This document shows, piece after piece, positions 33,023 to 34,307 of a DNA stretch of 34,307 nt (positions within the stretch are counted from its first letter, which is position 1; each line of letters starts with the position of its first letter). A program made the translations under genes and the position numbers. The stretch comes from an uncultured Burkholderiales bacterium. GTDB taxonomy: Bacteria > Pseudomonadota > Gammaproteobacteria > Burkholderiales > Burkholderiaceae_C. The notes under the pieces are model-generated. The model was not told the DNA's origin. It did no database searches and saw only the letters and a program-made list of their open reading frames with translations. The stretch lies in the NCBI GenBank assembly GCA_903935585.1, contig CAIZSE010000013.1, positions 1 to 34,307 on the forward strand, read 5' to 3'.

Positions 33023-33937
33023 TCAATGCTTTTCGCTGATGCGACCGGAAGCCACGCCGGAATGGGTCTTGAAATAGCCCTCGTACACGGCCTTTGGCAC
33101 CAGCCGTTCGGCCTCAAGCTGCACCAGTTGACACAGCATGTCGCGGCACGAGCACATCGGAATCGATGCCGCGGCCTGGTCGATCAGGTGGTCAAAATGG
33201 GCAATGGCACCGTCCAGGCCCAAGGCTTGGGCTGAGCTGGGCCGGGAGTGCAAGATGTCTTGCCCCACGGGCTTGCCCAGACTGGCGGCATCGGCAATCA
33301 CATCCCGGATGTCATCAGCGACCTGGTAAGCCTCGCCCAGAAAAGCTCCCAATGGCGCCCAGGGTTCGGGTTCGAAGCCGCAGCTGAGCGCCCCGGCACG
33401 GGTGGCCGACACGAACAAGGCCCCTGTCTTGGCGCGCTGGTATTGGCCCATATCGGCACTGGTCTCGCACTCCCAAGCCTGCCCGGCCACGATGCCATCC
33501 GGCAAGCCCACACCGGTGGTCATGTTGTCCATCAGTGCCAAAACTCGTTCGGGGTGCTGGACACCGGATTGAAGCAAAACCCGATAGGCCATGACGATCA
33601 AGCCGTCGCCCGCCAGCAGTGCCAGCGGCTCGCTGAAGGCTTTGTGCACCGTGGGATGGCCGCGCCGGGTGTCGGCATTGTCAAAGGCAGGCATGTCGTC
33701 GTGCACCAGTGAGGCGCAATGCATCAGCTCCAGGGCGACCGCAGCGGCATTGGTGAGTTGGGGCACATCGTCGCCACAAGCTGTGGCCACGGCCATGCAA
33801 AGTTGGGGGCGGATGCGGGCACCCCCCGAAAATACCGCGTGCCGCATGGCAGCGACCAGGCGGGGGGGCGCGCCCACACCAGCCGCTTGCTCAAAATGGG
33901 TGCTCAAGGCTTGTTCTGCGCGTGTCAACAGACTCAT
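33023..33937 (-). CDS. crtE: geranylgeranyl diphosphate synthase
   Basis: A 304-residue trans-isoprenyl diphosphate synthase. The first Asp-rich motif is DDMPAFD (residues 80-86) with downstream NADTRRG, and the second is YQVADDIRDVI. It makes GGPP for carotenoids and for the phytyl tail of bacteriochlorophyll. GGAGG precedes the ATG. It is the first gene of the leftward photosynthesis block and has a well-formed promoter with a PpsR-type operator upstream. The gap to crtF is 38 bp. Confidence 0.95.
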   Translation of the reverse strand: MSLLTRAEQALSTHFEQAAGVGAPPRLVAAMRHAVFSGGARIRPQLCMAVATACGDDVPQLTNAAAVALELMHCASLVHDDMPAFDNADTRRGHPTVHKAFSEPLALLAGDGLIVMAYRVLLQSGVQHPERVLALMDNMTTGVGLPDGIVAGQAWECETSADMGQYQRAKTGALFVSATRAGALSCGFEPEPWAPLGAFLGEAYQVADDIRDVIADAASLGKPVGQDILHSRPSSAQALGLDGAIAHFDHLIDQAAASIPMCSCRDMLCQLVQLEAERLVPKAVYEGYFKTHSGVASGRISEKH

Positions 33938-33988
33938 GGAACCTCCGAAAGTAAGACCCGTCTGTCCAAACTGACGGGCATGGGTGTC

Positions 33989-34016
33989 AATATAGCCATA
34001 TTTAAATAACTGTCAA
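33989..34016 (-). promoter_or_regulatory. predicted sigma70 promoter of crtE
   Basis: On the minus strand a perfect TTGACA (34016-34011) is followed after 16 bases by TATATT (33994-33989), five of six matches to the -10 consensus. Transcription would start near 33982, giving a 5' leader of about 45 bases before crtE. The -35 hexamer lies inside the PpsR-type palindrome, so repressor binding would block polymerase directly. Confidence 0.7.
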
Positions 34017-34028
34017 TTCTTGTTGACA
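34011..34028. promoter_or_regulatory. PpsR/CrtJ-type operator upstream of crtE
   Basis: TGTCAATTCTTGTTGACA is a perfect, extended palindrome TGTCAA-N6-TTGACA, fitting the TGT-N12-ACA consensus of PpsR/CrtJ. A further half-site TGTCAA lies at 33985-33990. It covers the crtE -35 box and, on the opposite strand, offers a TTGACA in the direction of the small membrane protein gene at 34152, although no good -10 follows there. Confidence 0.82.
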
Positions 34029-34151
34029 GCCAGAGGCATGACCCATTCTAAGACTTGTGCAGGCATCCAAGCTGCCGATAGGCCTTCAAACCCACCGCAC
34101 GGTCGACAGAGGCTAGGATGTGCTGGTCAATTAGTTAGCAGGAGAAATACC

Positions 34152-34307
34152 ATGGGCATCTGGTTAGAGCTGGGCATTTTCGGACTGGTGTTTGTGTTTG
34201 CCTTTTGGCAAATGCACGATGTGCGCCAGGCGCAAGAACAAACTCGCCAGCAGCGGGCGCGGGAAAAAGCCCAGCAAGAAGCTGAAGGCCCAACCGCCGA
34301 CGACAAA
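34152..34307 (+). CDS. small membrane protein, incomplete at window edge
   Basis: Fifty-two codons are visible, starting MGIWLELGIFGLVFVFAFWQ; the frame is still open at the last base. One membrane helix (about residues 4-20) is followed by a charged, probably coiled-coil segment rich in Arg, Gln, Glu and Ala (VRQAQEQTRQQRAREKAQQE). AGGAG lies ten bases before the ATG, so translation is credible. I do not recognise the family. It diverges from crtE across the PpsR-type operator; whether it belongs to the photosynthesis cluster cannot be decided from this fragment. Confidence 0.7.
   Translation, partial: MGIWLELGIFGLVFVFAFWQMHDVRQAQEQTRQQRAREKAQQEAEGPTADDK

Noticed and set aside
1-34307. CRISPR arrays, insertion sequences, prophage or att sites
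   Set aside because: No regularly spaced repeats, transposase-like proteins or integrases were found in reading either strand.

Overview
The window looks like a chromosomal segment of a freshwater photoheterotrophic betaproteobacterium (Burkholderiales, Comamonadaceae; Limnohabitans/Rhodoferax/Rubrivivax-like). The housekeeping order rph/rdgB/hemW, yicC-gmk-rpoZ-spoT and greB is typical of that group. The right half is a photosynthesis gene cluster whose puf-crtADC arrangement resembles my recollection of Rubrivivax. Taxonomy is inferred from gene content and protein style only; no search was run.

Left region (1-11200). A PagL-like lipid A deacylase is followed by a thioredoxin/CcdA pair whose ccdA is broken by two apparent frameshifts. 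An AT-rich 680-bp gap comes next, then a small winged-helix regulator overlapping a membrane protein gene. The leftward housekeeping unit rph-rdgB-hemW follows, and diverging from it the rightward yicC-gmk-rpoZ-(terminator)-spoT. Leftward greB and a tRNA-Arg(ACG) with its own -10 box and terminator close the region.

Middle region (11250-17530). A complete leftward peptide ABC transporter operon (permease, permease, ATPase, ATPase, substrate-binding protein) diverges, with only 43 bp between, from a P1/DmpA-type aminopeptidase. A bidirectional terminator at 17501-17527 separates this from the photosynthesis genes.

Right region (17549-33937). All genes are leftward, mostly overlapping or tightly spaced, in the order crtE-crtF-bchC-bchX-bchY-bchZ-[44-aa ORF]-pufB-[74-aa ORF]-pufA-pufL-pufM-pufC-crtA-crtD-crtC-pucB-pucA-pucC-[31-aa ORF]. 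This is a superoperon-like block for bacteriochlorophyll a (chlorophyllide reductase BchXYZ and BchC), spheroidene-series carotenoids (CrtE, F, C, D, A), the LH1-reaction centre with tetrahaem cytochrome, and LH2. Perfect TGT-N12-ACA (PpsR/CrtJ-type) palindromes lie at the crtE promoter and at the crtF/bchC junction. Tandem hairpins lie between pufA and pufL, and one perfect hairpin lies between pucA and pucC. A small membrane protein gene starts rightward at 34152 and runs off the window.

The most interesting signals are: (i) a 74-residue single-span protein gene inserted between pufB and pufA, whose membrane segment aligns without gaps to LH1-beta but has Lys where the bacteriochlorophyll-binding His should be; (ii) LH2 polypeptides with Phe44-Leu45 in alpha and Gln at the B800 Arg position in beta, which predicts a blue-shifted, LH3-like (B800-820 type) antenna; (iii) a 44-codon ORF overlapping bchZ, and a 31-residue membrane microprotein after pucC; (iv) a crtC reading frame with conserved-looking codons upstream of its only plausible start.
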